DNA of 64,000 nt from Patescibacteria group bacterium. Lineage in GTDB: Bacteria; Patescibacteria; ABY1; UBA10025; JAHIVO01. Location of the stretch: positions 539,101 through 603,100 of the forward strand of contig JAQULM010000001.1 of the NCBI GenBank assembly GCA_028718605.1, written 5' to 3'. The notes under the pieces are model-generated. The model ran no database searches, was not told where the DNA came from, and saw only the letters and a list, made by a program, of their open reading frames with translations. The position numbers and the translations under genes are program-made. Positions 49,124-58,046 of the stretch are shown in pieces. The number at the start of each line of letters is the position of its first letter. Position 1 is the stretch's first letter.

Positions 49124-51685
49124 ATGGATTTCTCCCCCTATACAATAAAAACTCCGGCGGACATTGCCAGTGATCTCAAGACGTCCGTCCGTGGTTTGGC
49201 GAATGGCGAGGTAGTCCGCCGCCGCCAGCAATACGGCCCGAATGAACTCGCCAGCAGCGAACTCATGTGGTGGCACATCCTCTGGCGCCAGTTCACTTCG
49301 CCGTTTATTTACCTGCTCATCGGCGCTGCACTCCTTTCCTTCTTCCTTGACGAGGCAATCAATGGCGCCATGATCATCCTCTTCGTACTCCTGAATGCCG
49401 GCCTCGGATTCTACCAAGAATACCATTCCGAACAAACGCTCAAGCTCTTGAAACAATATGTGGCCCCGAAAGTGAAAGTGCGGCGCGGGGGTATTGATGC
49501 AATCGTGCTGAGCCGCGACCTGGTCCCTGGCGACGTCATCATTGTTGAAGCAGGCGATATTATCCCGGCTGATGTCCGTTTTTTTAAAGATAGCGATTTG
49601 CTCGTCAATGAATCTGTGTTAACTGGTGAATCCGTCCAGGTGTCTAAAACGAGCAAGCCGCTGAAAGAGCCGGCGCGTGAGCTGTACCAGGGATCGAACA
49701 TCGGCTTTTCCGGCACCACGATCGCGAGCGGGATCGGCGAGGGGTATGTGCTCGCAATCGGCCGCGGAACAGCAATGGGCGCGATTTCGCATCTCAGTAC
49801 AGAAACGGTGCGCACGAGCACGTTCGAAAAGGGCATTAACAAAATCAGCACCTTCATACTGCGCCTCATCCTCGTGACGCTTGTGTTTGTCTTTATTGCC
49901 AATATTGCGATCAAGGGCCGGGATACCAATATCGTCGAGCTGACTGTTTTTTCAGTCGCGCTGGCCGTGAGCGTCATCCCCGAGGCACTCCCGATCGTAA
50001 CGACGTTCTCGCTGTCCCGCGGTGCCCTACACCTTGCGAAGAATAAAGTCGTCGTGAAGCGGCTGTCGGCGATTGAAGATCTCGGCGGGATCGAAGTGCT
50101 CTGCAGCGATAAAACCGGCACCCTGACCGAAAACAAACTCAAGGTTGAACGGATTAAAACGCTCACCGCCCATACTGGCAGCGAGCGGGATGCAATTCGG
50201 TACGCAAGCCTTGCCTCGGAATTCTTTACGGAAAAATTGACGGAAGAAAATCCGAACAATGCTTTCGACCTTGCGCTTCTCGAAGAGCTATCCAACGAAG
50301 AAAAAAAATCCCTCGACGCATACACCATGACGAACCAAGTGCCGTTTGATCCGCAGCGGCGCCGGAACAGTGTACTCGTGAAACGCGGTGATGCCCATGA
50401 ACTCATCGTGCGGGGTGCGCCAGAAGCAATCCTGCCGTACTGCACCAATGTGGATTCACAACAAACGACAAAACTCAGCGCATGGATCGCCAGCGAGGGA
50501 ACGTTGGGCTGCCGTGTGCTTGCGATCGCCCATAAAAAATTAAACCAACAGCATCAATACGAAATCGCTGACGAAGAACGCGGTCTTTCACTGGATGGCA
50601 TACTGTCATTCGCGGACCCGATCAAGGAAAGCACAAAACAAACGGTTTCGCAGGCACTGCACCTTGGCGTTCATTTAAAAATTCTGACGGGCGACAGCAG
50701 GGAAGTCGCCGGGGCGGTTGCACAAAAGGTTGGCCTCATCACAAATCCAGATGACGTCATAACCGGAGACCAGCTCCAGGCCATGTCAGAGGCGCGCCAA
50801 CGGGAAGCGGTTGCGCAACATGCGGTTTTTGCGCGCATCTCTCCAGAACAAAAATTTCATATCATTGAACTCCTGAAACAAAAATTTGAAGTCGGCTTCC
50901 TCGGCGAAGGGATCAATGACGCACCTGCCTTGAAATCGGCGAACGTCGGGCTTGTCGTGCACGGCGCATCAGATATCGCTCGCGAAGCTTCGGACGTTAT
51001 ACTTCTCGAGAAAAGCCTCGGCGTCATCATCGACGGGATTACCGAGGGGCGTAAAGTATTCGCGAATACCATTAAATATATCAAAGCTACGCTGGCGTCA
51101 AATTTCGGTAACTTTTTTGCGGTTGCAATCGCGTCGCTCCTTATCGATTTTCTGCCGATGCTCCCACTCCAGATCCTGCTCCTCAACCTCCTGTCTGATT
51201 TCCCGATGATCGCGATCGCTGCTGATACCGTTGATGCTGATGAGCTTAAAAAACCACGGAATTACAATGTCCGGGAAATCGCTCTTTTGGCGCTCGTCCT
51301 GGGAATTGTCAGCACGGTATTCGACTTTATTTTCTTCGCCATCTACTATCGAATAAGCCCATCGGTGCTTCAAACAAACTGGTTTATCGGCAGCATTCTT
51401 ACGGAGCTTATCCTCCTGTTTTCTATCCGGACGAAATTTTTCCTTACGCGTGCCAAGCGTCCGGCGTCACCGCTGCTCTGGTTGTCCATTGCTGCCGCTG
51501 TCATAACGATTACGCTGCCATGCATTGGCATCGGCCAATCGCTGTTTAAATTCACTGCGCCCCATTTCCATGACATCCTCCTTATCGTCGGAATCGTCCT
51601 GTGCTATCTGGTAATCACCGAAACTGTTAAACTTTTTTACTACCGCACGTTCGAGCCAAAAGTTTCCCGGCCGCAGCGTGCGTAA
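49124..51685 (+). CDS. P-type cation-transporting ATPase
   Basis: An 853-residue P-type ATPase. The N-terminal cation_ATPase_N domain starts the chain, then LTGESVQVSK (A-domain TGES), ten or so helices with SVIPEALPIV in the fourth, the phosphorylation motif CSDKTGTLTEN (Asp), and a C-terminal hinge that reads GEGINDAPAL where the family has GDGxNDAPAL. The sequence around PEALP and the VKRLSAIEDLGGIEVLCSDKTGTLT segment is closest to MgtA-type magnesium pumps (P3B) by memory. The hinge Asp to Glu change is unusual. Ion specificity not assigned. Confidence 0.9.
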   Translation: MDFSPYTIKTPADIASDLKTSVRGLANGEVVRRRQQYGPNELASSELMWWHILWRQFTSPFIYLLIGAALLSFFLDEAINGAMIILFVLLNAGLGFYQEYHSEQTLKLLKQYVAPKVKVRRGGIDAIVLSRDLVPGDVIIVEAGDIIPADVRFFKDSDLLVNESVLTGESVQVSKTSKPLKEPARELYQGSNIGFSGTTIASGIGEGYVLAIGRGTAMGAISHLSTETVRTSTFEKGINKISTFILRLILVTLVFVFIANIAIKGRDTNIVELTVFSVALAVSVIPEALPIVTTFSLSRGALHLAKNKVVVKRLSAIEDLGGIEVLCSDKTGTLTENKLKVERIKTLTAHTGSERDAIRYASLASEFFTEKLTEENPNNAFDLALLEELSNEEKKSLDAYTMTNQVPFDPQRRRNSVLVKRGDAHELIVRGAPEAILPYCTNVDSQQTTKLSAWIASEGTLGCRVLAIAHKKLNQQHQYEIADEERGLSLDGILSFADPIKESTKQTVSQALHLGVHLKILTGDSREVAGAVAQKVGLITNPDDVITGDQLQAMSEARQREAVAQHAVFARISPEQKFHIIELLKQKFEVGFLGEGINDAPALKSANVGLVVHGASDIAREASDVILLEKSLGVIIDGITEGRKVFANTIKYIKATLASNFGNFFAVAIASLLIDFLPMLPLQILLLNLLSDFPMIAIAADTVDADELKKPRNYNVREIALLALVLGIVSTVFDFIFFAIYYRISPSVLQTNWFIGSILTELILLFSIRTKFFLTRAKRPASPLLWLSIAAAVITITLPCIGIGQSLFKFTAPHFHDILLIVGIVLCYLVITETVKLFYYRTFEPKVSRPQRA

Positions 51686-51706
51686 TAAAAATTAACTGGA
51701 ATAAAA

Positions 51707-51740
51707 AAGACCCCGCCGCTTTCGCGGCCGGAGCCTTTTT
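51707..51740. terminator. Bidirectional terminator
   Basis: An imperfect GC-rich stem around a TTTC loop (CCGCTTTCGCGG core), flanked by A and T tracts. It serves the P-type ATPase (plus) and the RRM gene (minus). Confidence 0.7.
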
Positions 51741-51754
51741 GAATTTCCTTGATT

Positions 51755-52036
51755 CTAATTTCTGTCGAATCTGCGGCGAGGTCGGTCGGCCATCGGTCGT
51801 GCTTCATTGACCTTCAGTGCGCGCCCGTCGAGCTCTTTGCCATCCATCGCTTCAACCGCTGCCTGCGCTTCCTCATCGGATGCCATCTCGACGAATCCGA
51901 ATCCGCGTGAGCGGCCCGAAATCCGGTCGACAACAACCTGCGCTGACGTCACCGTTCCTGCTTGCGCGAATGCATCGCGAAGCTGGTCGTCGTTGACGTT
52001 ATAGGAAAGGTTTCCTACGTAAAGTTTCTTTGCCAT
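51755..52036 (-). CDS. RRM-type RNA-binding protein
   Basis: A 93-residue RRM: RNP2 KLYVGNLSYN and RNP1 SRGFGFVEM, with the usual DQLRDAFAQAGTV start and EEAQAAVEAMDG end, and a short Arg-rich tail (RPRRRFDRN). Such small bacterial RRM proteins bind single-stranded RNA and are common in cyanobacteria, Bacteroidetes and CPR. Its promoter (52131-52159) sits upstream with a palindromic leader; cold induction is possible but not shown. Confidence 0.95.
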   Translation of the reverse strand: MAKKLYVGNLSYNVNDDQLRDAFAQAGTVTSAQVVVDRISGRSRGFGFVEMASDEEAQAAVEAMDGKELDGRALKVNEARPMADRPRRRFDRN

Positions 52037-52089
52037 TGTCCTGACGATACTTTATTAATTATGCTGCCTTGTTAGGAAGACCTTTGCCT

Positions 52090-52104
52090 CTAACGTAACG
52101 TTAG
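52090..52104. promoter_or_regulatory. Perfect inverted repeat in the RRM leader
   Basis: CTAACGTAACGTTAG is a 7-1-7 perfect inverted repeat about 55 bases upstream of the RRM start and roughly 20 bases downstream of the inferred transcription start. It could be an operator or a leader hairpin. Confidence 0.4.
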
Positions 52105-52130
52105 ATAACTCCTAAAAGACGAACAACGCC

Positions 52131-52159
52131 ATCGTATCACACCCCAGCTTTCCTGTCAA
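52131..52159 (-). promoter_or_regulatory. Promoter of the RRM gene
   Basis: Minus-strand TTGACA (52154-52159), 17-base spacer, TACGAT (52131-52136). Transcription would start near 52124, leaving a leader of about 88 bases that contains the inverted repeat. Confidence 0.75.
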
Positions 52160-52226
52160 TCATCCAGGAATACTCCATTCGACGACGAATCGTACGGAAA
52201 AATTGCGCTTGTGGCGCAGTATACAA

Positions 52227-52256
52227 GATGCCACCACTCACGGACGAGTGGTGGCA
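52227..52256. other. Strong inverted repeat after the receiver-like gene
   Basis: GATGCCACCACTC and GAGTGGTGGCAT pair as a 12-bp stem around a 6-base loop (52226-52256). Neither strand has a clear T tract, so it may be an mRNA 3' stabiliser or a Rho-independent variant. Confidence 0.45.
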
Positions 52257-52283
52257 TAAAATCCATAGATGGGAATCGTTGGT

Positions 52284-52718
52284 TCACGCGACGACGGGTT
52301 CTACTGAAACCGTGACGCGGGTACACAGAATCTTTTTGAGCTCACCCGGCGTGAGGTTTGACAGAATATCATCTGCCCCATTGACCCTTACCGGAATCCT
52401 TCCGGCCGAGATGTCTTCCGGAGAACGCGTCGTGCAATCAATAAAGATGATACGTACCCTTCCGTTGAGTGCACTGTCCGCCCGCACCGCTTCAGCGACC
52501 AAACGGGCATTCCCCCGAACTTTCTGCATAATCACCACCATCTGGATCAATGGGGGTTGCTGGCGTAACAGGAACAGAATGCCCCGCCCATTCATTCCAT
52601 ACTCTGACGCAATAATACTCAGCTTGGTGCCTCCCCGACGCAGCAACTGGATGATTTCATCGCGATACGCAGGGTGATCATCTACAACGTAGACTTTCCC
52701 GATACGTCCATTTGCCAT
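52284..52718 (-). CDS. Receiver-like (REC) protein lacking the phospho-acceptor Asp
   Basis: A 144-residue protein with the REC N-terminal acidic pair VYVVDDHPAYRDEIIQLL, but the expected phospho-Asp strand reads IQMVVIMQK, with no Asp. Later segments (RVRIIFIDCTTRS and DDILSNLTPGEL) keep the alpha/beta pattern. This is a pseudo-receiver that may bind a partner without phosphorylation. GAGGAGG precedes the ATG by five bases; the upstream TTG would put the start inside the RBS. It stands alone with a strong hairpin (52227-52256) downstream. Confidence 0.6.
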   Translation of the reverse strand: MANGRIGKVYVVDDHPAYRDEIIQLLRRGGTKLSIIASEYGMNGRGILFLLRQQPPLIQMVVIMQKVRGNARLVAEAVRADSALNGRVRIIFIDCTTRSPEDISAGRIPVRVNGADDILSNLTPGELKKILCTRVTVSVEPVVA

Positions 52719-52739
52719 GGCATCCTCCTCAAAGCTCAA

Positions 52740-53070
52740 TCTTTGTTTATGGTTTCCAATAAATATTATCCCACCCTACCATATACCCCCTTCGGGTGTC
52801 AAAAATACATACTCCAAGAACGTTCGTTGTAAAAAATGAATACCCTGGGGAAATGAAACCAGAATCACCTTATGCTTTTATGCCTTCAAGTGGGACTCTG
52901 CACGCTTTTTTAATTATTTTTTTATAAATATTCCACCACTTCATCTCCATTGTGCTTCTTTTCCACAGCATGGCGTTTCATTTTTATCTATTTTCGCTCC
53001 CCATGAACCATTTTGTATCACTGAAATATTTTTTTATAACTAACCTCAGCTAAAATCATGCCTCCCACCG
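52740..53070. other. A/T-rich non-coding stretch
   Basis: About 330 bases between the receiver-like gene and the nrdD promoter hold no convincing ORF, tRNA or repeat. Confidence 0.5.
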
Positions 53071-53098
53071 TTGACTTTTCTATATTTAGTAGTATAAT
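53071..53098 (+). promoter_or_regulatory. Promoter of nrdD
   Basis: TTGACT (53071-53076), 16-base spacer and a consensus TATAAT (53093-53098). Transcription should begin near 53105, about 368 bases before the nrdD start. Confidence 0.8.
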
Positions 53099-53104
53099 GT
53101 ATAT

Positions 53105-53472
53105 TAGATACACTAGATATTGATGGTTTTCTTCATTTTTAAGCCTCTTTCGATACATTGGTCTTTTTAAAAAAAACAAAATTTGCAAAACCAGGACCCA
53201 TGCTCTATCATAGAAGTGCGCTGTATGGAGGCAGCGCGTTGTCATCTCCGCCTGGGCCCGGAAGCCATTTGCTTCTACGGGTAGCAGTCTCTGGCGGACA
53301 AAAATCCGTTCATACCATATTCTTGACCACCGCACTATACCGGCTGTGCCCTTCTCCCACCCCGTATGTTCTTGCGGTGCGGCTCCATGGGCGGACAGGG
53401 GCGCCACAAGCTTACCTACGAACAATAGTACGAATATCAAGTGACGTAAAATTAATACTAATCGCGAAAACC
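53105..53472 (+). promoter_or_regulatory. Long structured leader of nrdD
   Basis: The leader shows a CCCG-GAAGC-CATTT-GCTTC-CGGG hairpin (about 53258-53282), a CGGAC/TCCG hairpin after it, CCGCAC/GTGCGG (about 53330-53382), and TCCGCC/GGCGGA closing a larger branch. A TACACTAGATATTGA stretch near 53110 loosely resembles an NrdR box. No known riboswitch family could be recognised. An ORF that reads through this region in frame with nrdD has no family similarity, so it is treated as leader. Confidence 0.5.
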
Positions 53473-55617
53473 ATGTTCAAGAAAATAAAAAAGAGAGACG
53501 GCAGGATCGTTGACTTCGATCCGAAGCGTATTTTGAACGCTATCGAAAAAGCGGGCCTCGCAACGGGTGAGTTCAACGGGGGAGAATCGAAACATCTGAC
53601 ACTGAAAGTCCTCGGCCTGGCAGAACACTTCATCGACGTTGACGTCCCGACCGTGGAAGCGATTCAGGATATCGTTGAAGAGGTGCTGCTGCAGTCACCA
53701 TACCGCAAAACAGCGAAAGCCTACATCATCTACCGCGACCAACATGCAAAGATGCGCGAAATCACCGAACGCTCCACCGTCAATCTCGTCGACCAGTACC
53801 TCGAGAAGCTTGATTGGCAAGTCAACGAGAACAGCAACATGTCGTTTTCGCTCCAGGGTTTGAATAATTACGTATCGTCAGAAATCAGCAAAGTATATTG
53901 GCTCAATAAAATTTATCCGCCTGAGGTGCGCGATGCACACTCGAGCGGGGATTTTCATATCCACGATCTCAACATTCTGTCCGTCTACTGCGTCGGCTGG
54001 GATCTCTATGATCTGCTCGTCCAGGGTTTCACGGGAGTATCAGGCAAAATCGAAAGCAAACCGCCGAAACACTTCCGCAGCGCACTTGGGCAGGTCGTGA
54101 ACTTTTTCTACACGCTCCAAGGCGAAGCAGCCGGTGCACAGGCATTTTCAAATTTCGATACGCTCCTTGCGCCGTTCATCCGTTACGACAAGCTCGGGTA
54201 CAAAGAAGTGAAACAGGCGCTCCAGGAATTCCTCTTCAATATCAACGTCCCGACACGCGTCGGTTTCCAAACGCCGTTCACAAATATCACCCTCGACCTG
54301 ACGGTCCCGTCAACGTTCGCGACCCAGCCGGTAATCATCGGCGGCGTCCCGCAGCAGGAACTATACAATGATTTCCAAAAAGAACTCGACGTCTTCAATA
54401 AAGCGCTCCTCGAAGTCATGCTCGAAGGGGATGCGAAAGGACGAGTGTTCACGTTCCCGATTCCTACCTACAATATTACGAAAGATTTTGATTGGAAAAA
54501 TCCGAACACCGAGCTTCTCTGGAAAATTACCGGCAAATACGGCATACCGTACTTCTCAAATTTCGTGAATTCGGACATGAACCCCGAAGATGCCCGGTCA
54601 ATGTGCTGCCGGCTGCGGCTCGACACAAAAGCCCTTGAAAAACGCGGCGGCGGCCTGTTCGGCGCACACCCGCTGACCGGATCGATCGGCGTTGTTACGC
54701 TGAACATGGCGCGCCTGGGACACGTAGCCAAGGATGAATCAGATTTCCTCAAACGGCTCGAAAAACTGATGGTTCTCGGCAAAGAAAGCCTGGAAATCAA
54801 ACGGAAAGTCCTTGAGCGGTTTACAGCAAAAGGGCTCTATCCCTACACTAAATACTACCTCCGGAGCATGAAACAGAAGCACAATGAGTACTGGAAAAAC
54901 CACTTCTCGACAATCGGCCTCGTTGGCATGAACGAAGCGTGCATAAACCTTATCCAGGAGTCGATCGGGACCGAGCGCGGATCTGCCTTTACGCAGCGCG
55001 TTCTCGACTTCATGCGCGCAAAGCTCCTCCAGTTCCAGCAGGAAACCGGCAACAACTACAACCTGGAAGCGACCCCTGCCGAAGGAACCTCGTACCGGCT
55101 CGCGAAAAAAGACAAGGAACGGCATCCGGACATTATCTGTGCCAATGAAGAGGACTATCGCAACGGCGCCGAACCGTTCTACACGAATTCAACGCACCTG
55201 CCCGTCAACTTTACCGATGACATGTTCGAGGTGCTCGACCTTCAGGACGATCTCCAGACGAAATACACGGGCGGTACCGTCATCCACCTGTTCGTCGGGG
55301 AGCAGATAACCGACACCGGGGCGATAAAAAATCTCGTTCGGAAGATCTGCGAGGGCTACCACCTGCCGTACTTCACGCTCACGCCGACCTTCAGCGTCTG
55401 CCCCTCGCACGGATACCTGTCGGGCGAACACCACACCTGTCCGACGTGCGAAAGCGCTTGCGAAGTTTACTCCCGCGTTGTCGGGTACCTGCGGCCAGTC
55501 CAGCAATGGAACAACGGGAAGCGTGCGGAATTCAAAGAACGAAAAATGCTCGCGGTACGCCTGGACTCGTTTAAAACATCGAGCATGAAGGAAACGGTGA
55601 AAGTACCGGTTCGATAA
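53473..55617 (+). CDS. nrdD: Class III anaerobic ribonucleoside-triphosphate reductase
   Basis: About 714 residues. An N-terminal ATP-cone (KKRDGRIVDFDPKRILNAIEKAG) is followed by the NrdD catalytic body (SALGQVVNFFYTLQGEAAGA, NVPTRVGFQTPFTN, NVPTYN-like PTYNITKDFDW, GSIGVVTLNMARLG). The C-terminal zinc site has CPSHGY and CPTCESAC, and the glycyl radical motif RVVGYLRPVQQWNNGK. It reduces NTPs to dNTPs in anaerobes, activated by the radical SAM protein encoded seven bases downstream. The ATG at MFKKIKK was chosen as the start of the ATP-cone. Confidence 0.96.
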   Translation: MFKKIKKRDGRIVDFDPKRILNAIEKAGLATGEFNGGESKHLTLKVLGLAEHFIDVDVPTVEAIQDIVEEVLLQSPYRKTAKAYIIYRDQHAKMREITERSTVNLVDQYLEKLDWQVNENSNMSFSLQGLNNYVSSEISKVYWLNKIYPPEVRDAHSSGDFHIHDLNILSVYCVGWDLYDLLVQGFTGVSGKIESKPPKHFRSALGQVVNFFYTLQGEAAGAQAFSNFDTLLAPFIRYDKLGYKEVKQALQEFLFNINVPTRVGFQTPFTNITLDLTVPSTFATQPVIIGGVPQQELYNDFQKELDVFNKALLEVMLEGDAKGRVFTFPIPTYNITKDFDWKNPNTELLWKITGKYGIPYFSNFVNSDMNPEDARSMCCRLRLDTKALEKRGGGLFGAHPLTGSIGVVTLNMARLGHVAKDESDFLKRLEKLMVLGKESLEIKRKVLERFTAKGLYPYTKYYLRSMKQKHNEYWKNHFSTIGLVGMNEACINLIQESIGTERGSAFTQRVLDFMRAKLLQFQQETGNNYNLEATPAEGTSYRLAKKDKERHPDIICANEEDYRNGAEPFYTNSTHLPVNFTDDMFEVLDLQDDLQTKYTGGTVIHLFVGEQITDTGAIKNLVRKICEGYHLPYFTLTPTFSVCPSHGYLSGEHHTCPTCESACEVYSRVVGYLRPVQQWNNGKRAEFKERKMLAVRLDSFKTSSMKETVKVPVR

Positions 55618-55624
55618 TACGCGC

Positions 55625-56314
55625 ATGCGCATCGGCGGCTTCCAAAAAACATCACTGATCGATTATCCCGGCGCGGTGAGCTCGATCATCTTTACGACGG
55701 GCTGCAATTTTCGATGCGGCTACTGCCATAATCCGGAGCTCGTCAAACCCAACTACTTCCCCTCGGATATCCCTGCGGGAGAAGTATTGGATTTTCTGTC
55801 CCGCCGCAACGGCAAAATCGATGCCGTAACAGTCACCGGCGGCGAGCCGACCCTCCACCCCGACCTCCCAACTTTCTTGCACTCACTCAAACAATTGAAA
55901 CTCTTAATAAAACTGGATACAAACGGAACGAATCCGCATATGATCCAGGAGCTTTTCCATAAGGGGCTTGTCGATTATTGCGCGATGGACATTAAAGCGC
56001 CGCTTGAACGGTACCCAGAGATTACCCGGATGCCGGTAGATACAGTGGCGATTAATAACAGCGTAACATTGATCATGCATTCCGGCATACCGTACGAATT
56101 CCGCACAACGGTGGTGAAATCCCAGCTAAGGAAAAATGATTTCCAGAAAATCGGCGAGTTGATCAGGGGCGCACAGCAATACTACCTTCAAAAGTTTATC
56201 CCAACCAAGGCAAACGACCCCGCGATCCTATCGGAATCAACGTATTCGGACGAAGAATTCGCTGGCCTCCGGCGTATGCTTCTGGAATACGTCCAGAAGT
56301 GCGAAATTCGGTAA
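55625..56314 (+). CDS. nrdG: Anaerobic ribonucleotide reductase activating protein (radical SAM)
   Basis: A 229-residue radical SAM enzyme with the CxxxCxxC motif in TTGCNFRCGYCHNPEL, VTGGEPTLH and KLDTNGTNP. It matches NrdG-like/PflA-type activases and sits directly after nrdD (seven-base gap), so the assignment as its glycyl-radical activase is firm in context. It uses a [4Fe-4S] cluster and SAM to abstract hydrogen from the Gly of NrdD. Confidence 0.92.
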   Translation: MRIGGFQKTSLIDYPGAVSSIIFTTGCNFRCGYCHNPELVKPNYFPSDIPAGEVLDFLSRRNGKIDAVTVTGGEPTLHPDLPTFLHSLKQLKLLIKLDTNGTNPHMIQELFHKGLVDYCAMDIKAPLERYPEITRMPVDTVAINNSVTLIMHSGIPYEFRTTVVKSQLRKNDFQKIGELIRGAQQYYLQKFIPTKANDPAILSESTYSDEEFAGLRRMLLEYVQKCEIR

Positions 56315-56325
56315 GTGCGACGCAT

Positions 56326-56841
56326 ATGCAAAATATTGAGCTCAAGGTAAAAATCAAGGACGCACGCGCAATTCGACAGCGACTCAGCCAAACTGGCTGC
56401 CGGTTTGTGTGGACAATGCGCCAGGTTGATAGGTATTTCAAATACCCCGGCGCGCGCCTGAAGCTGCGGGATGTTGCCGGACACTACCATGAGCTGATAT
56501 TCTATCAGCGGCCGAATCAACGGCGCTCCCGCCTGAGTACGTATACGGTTAAGCGCCTCTCTGCTCGGGACGCACGCACCGCACACCGTATTCTCAACCA
56601 GCTCTTCGGCACGCTGGCAATTATTCGCAAGCGGCGTGAATTTTGGCGGTATAAGCATACGCGCATCCATCTTGACACGGTCGCACAGCTCGGAACGTAC
56701 CTCGAGCTAGAAACAATCGCCCGATCTCTATCCGTGCCAGCTGCACGCCGCGAACACACCACTATTAAACGCCTGCTGGGGCTCGATGCGTCCCGCGCTA
56801 TCGGGAGTTCATACAGCGACCTCCTGCTACATATGCAGTAG
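56326..56841 (+). CDS. CYTH-domain protein (class IV adenylate cyclase / ThTPase family)
   Basis: About 171 residues starting MQNIELKVKIKD, with E-L-K-V-K in place of the classical ExExK. Later RLKLRDV, ELIFYQRPN, RYKHTRIHLDTVAQLGTYLELET (only parts shown) contribute the Arg/Lys and Glu ligands of the triphosphate tunnel. Members hydrolyse or cyclise triphosphates, bound through metal. The 11-base gap after nrdG and the shared strand suggest cotranscription. The specific substrate is not known. Confidence 0.85.
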   Translation: MQNIELKVKIKDARAIRQRLSQTGCRFVWTMRQVDRYFKYPGARLKLRDVAGHYHELIFYQRPNQRRSRLSTYTVKRLSARDARTAHRILNQLFGTLAIIRKRREFWRYKHTRIHLDTVAQLGTYLELETIARSLSVPAARREHTTIKRLLGLDASRAIGSSYSDLLLHMQ

Positions 56842-56941
56842 TATCGCGCTTGTTACAAATGCACGATTCGTATGGCGGCCTTTCTGGGGGGCCATTTTTT
56901 TGGTATAATGAAGTTCAATAATTACTGAGGAGTACTATTCG

Positions 56942-57934
56942 ATGAAGTTACGCAACGCCGGGACTCTGGCTGCCATCGCAATCATGTTCGCTGCATTTCT
57001 CTGGGCGTTCGACGGTGTTGTGCTGACCCCGTGGGTCAATGACCTCGGCATGTACGACGTGCCGACGTTTGTTTTTATGCTCCATGCCACCGCATCGGTT
57101 TTCCTCGTGTATTTCCTCATTTCCAAGCGCCATGAGCTCAAAAATCTTACAGCGCGGGATCGGGGCGCGTTTCTGCTAACTGCAACGTTTGGGGGAGCAA
57201 TCGGCACCATGGCGATTGTTGCAGCGATTATCAGAGTCCACACCGGCAATCTCAACATCTCGGTTGTCGTCTTGCTCCAGAAGCTCCAACCGCTTTTTGC
57301 TATATTACTCGCGGTAATCTGGCTCCATGAACGGCCCCGGAAACGCTTCTACCTCTGGGCGCTCTGCGCCCTCTGCGGCAGCTACCTGCTGACGTTTGGA
57401 TTCGTAAAACCAAATCTGAGCGCCGATGGCATGCTCGTACCCGCATTGCTCTCAATACTTGCAGCATTCTCGTTCGGCTCTTCGACTGTTTTTTCAAAAC
57501 GCGCAATAACGAAAGTCAGCCACGGCCTGGGCACAGCACTGAGGTTTATCCTCACGACGGGAATCATGCTCTGTATCATTGCCCTCACGTCAGTGTTTAT
57601 ATGGTCCGGCATTCATACGAATTATGCTGGTTTTGCTGGGTTTAAGGTTGTCAGTTGGGAAATGATCGGGGCATTCCTCGTGATTGCCTTTACAACGGGC
57701 GGAACCGCGATTTTCATTTACTACTGGGGGCTAAAGCGCGTCACCGCGGCTCGTTCAACAATTCTGGAACTGATGTTTCCGGCGAGCGCGATTGTACTCG
57801 AATACCTCATCCACCATAAAATCTTGAATGTCGGGCAGCTCATCGGCGCGCTGATTATCTTGGCTGCAATCATCGCGATTACCCGGGAACAAGCGCGGGC
57901 GCAAAAAAACCAGCCCCCAAACGCCAACCCATAA
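56942..57934 (+). CDS. EamA/DMT-superfamily transporter
   Basis: A 330-residue protein with ten hydrophobic helices in two EamA repeats. The first has GGAIGTMAIVAAIIRV and VVVLLQKLQPLFAILLAVIWLHERP, and the second has GGTAIFIYYWGLKRVTAARSTILELMFPASAIVLEYL (parts). The paired ending motifs with Glu and Pro are typical. Substrate unknown; the superfamily includes exporters of amino acids and nucleotide sugars. A TATAAT -10 (about 56900) and GAGGAG precede the ATG. Confidence 0.9.
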   Translation: MKLRNAGTLAAIAIMFAAFLWAFDGVVLTPWVNDLGMYDVPTFVFMLHATASVFLVYFLISKRHELKNLTARDRGAFLLTATFGGAIGTMAIVAAIIRVHTGNLNISVVVLLQKLQPLFAILLAVIWLHERPRKRFYLWALCALCGSYLLTFGFVKPNLSADGMLVPALLSILAAFSFGSSTVFSKRAITKVSHGLGTALRFILTTGIMLCIIALTSVFIWSGIHTNYAGFAGFKVVSWEMIGAFLVIAFTTGGTAIFIYYWGLKRVTAARSTILELMFPASAIVLEYLIHHKILNVGQLIGALIILAAIIAITREQARAQKNQPPNANP

Positions 57935-57987
57935 CGAATCCGCACTCCCCCGTAGGCCCACCGTACGAATCGATTATTTCATTAACG

Positions 57988-58021
57988 AAAAACCGCCATC
58001 ATCCTATGACAGCGGCTGGTT
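57988..58021 (-). terminator. Intrinsic terminator of the 115-residue gene
   Basis: On the minus strand AACC...CCGCTGTCA and TGATGGCGGTT pair (G.U allowed) around TAGGA and are followed by TTTTT. Confidence 0.75.
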
Positions 58022-58046
58022 GACATTCAATGAACGTCACGAGTGC

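Noticed and set aside
53105..53472. Cobalamin riboswitch upstream of nrdD
   Set aside because: The conserved GCCACTG and AAGCCGGGAGCGG-type blocks are not seen.
53158..53472. N-terminal extension of nrdD
   Set aside because: The extension has no similarity to reductases, ends in a stem-rich region, and the ATP-cone begins at the ATG chosen.
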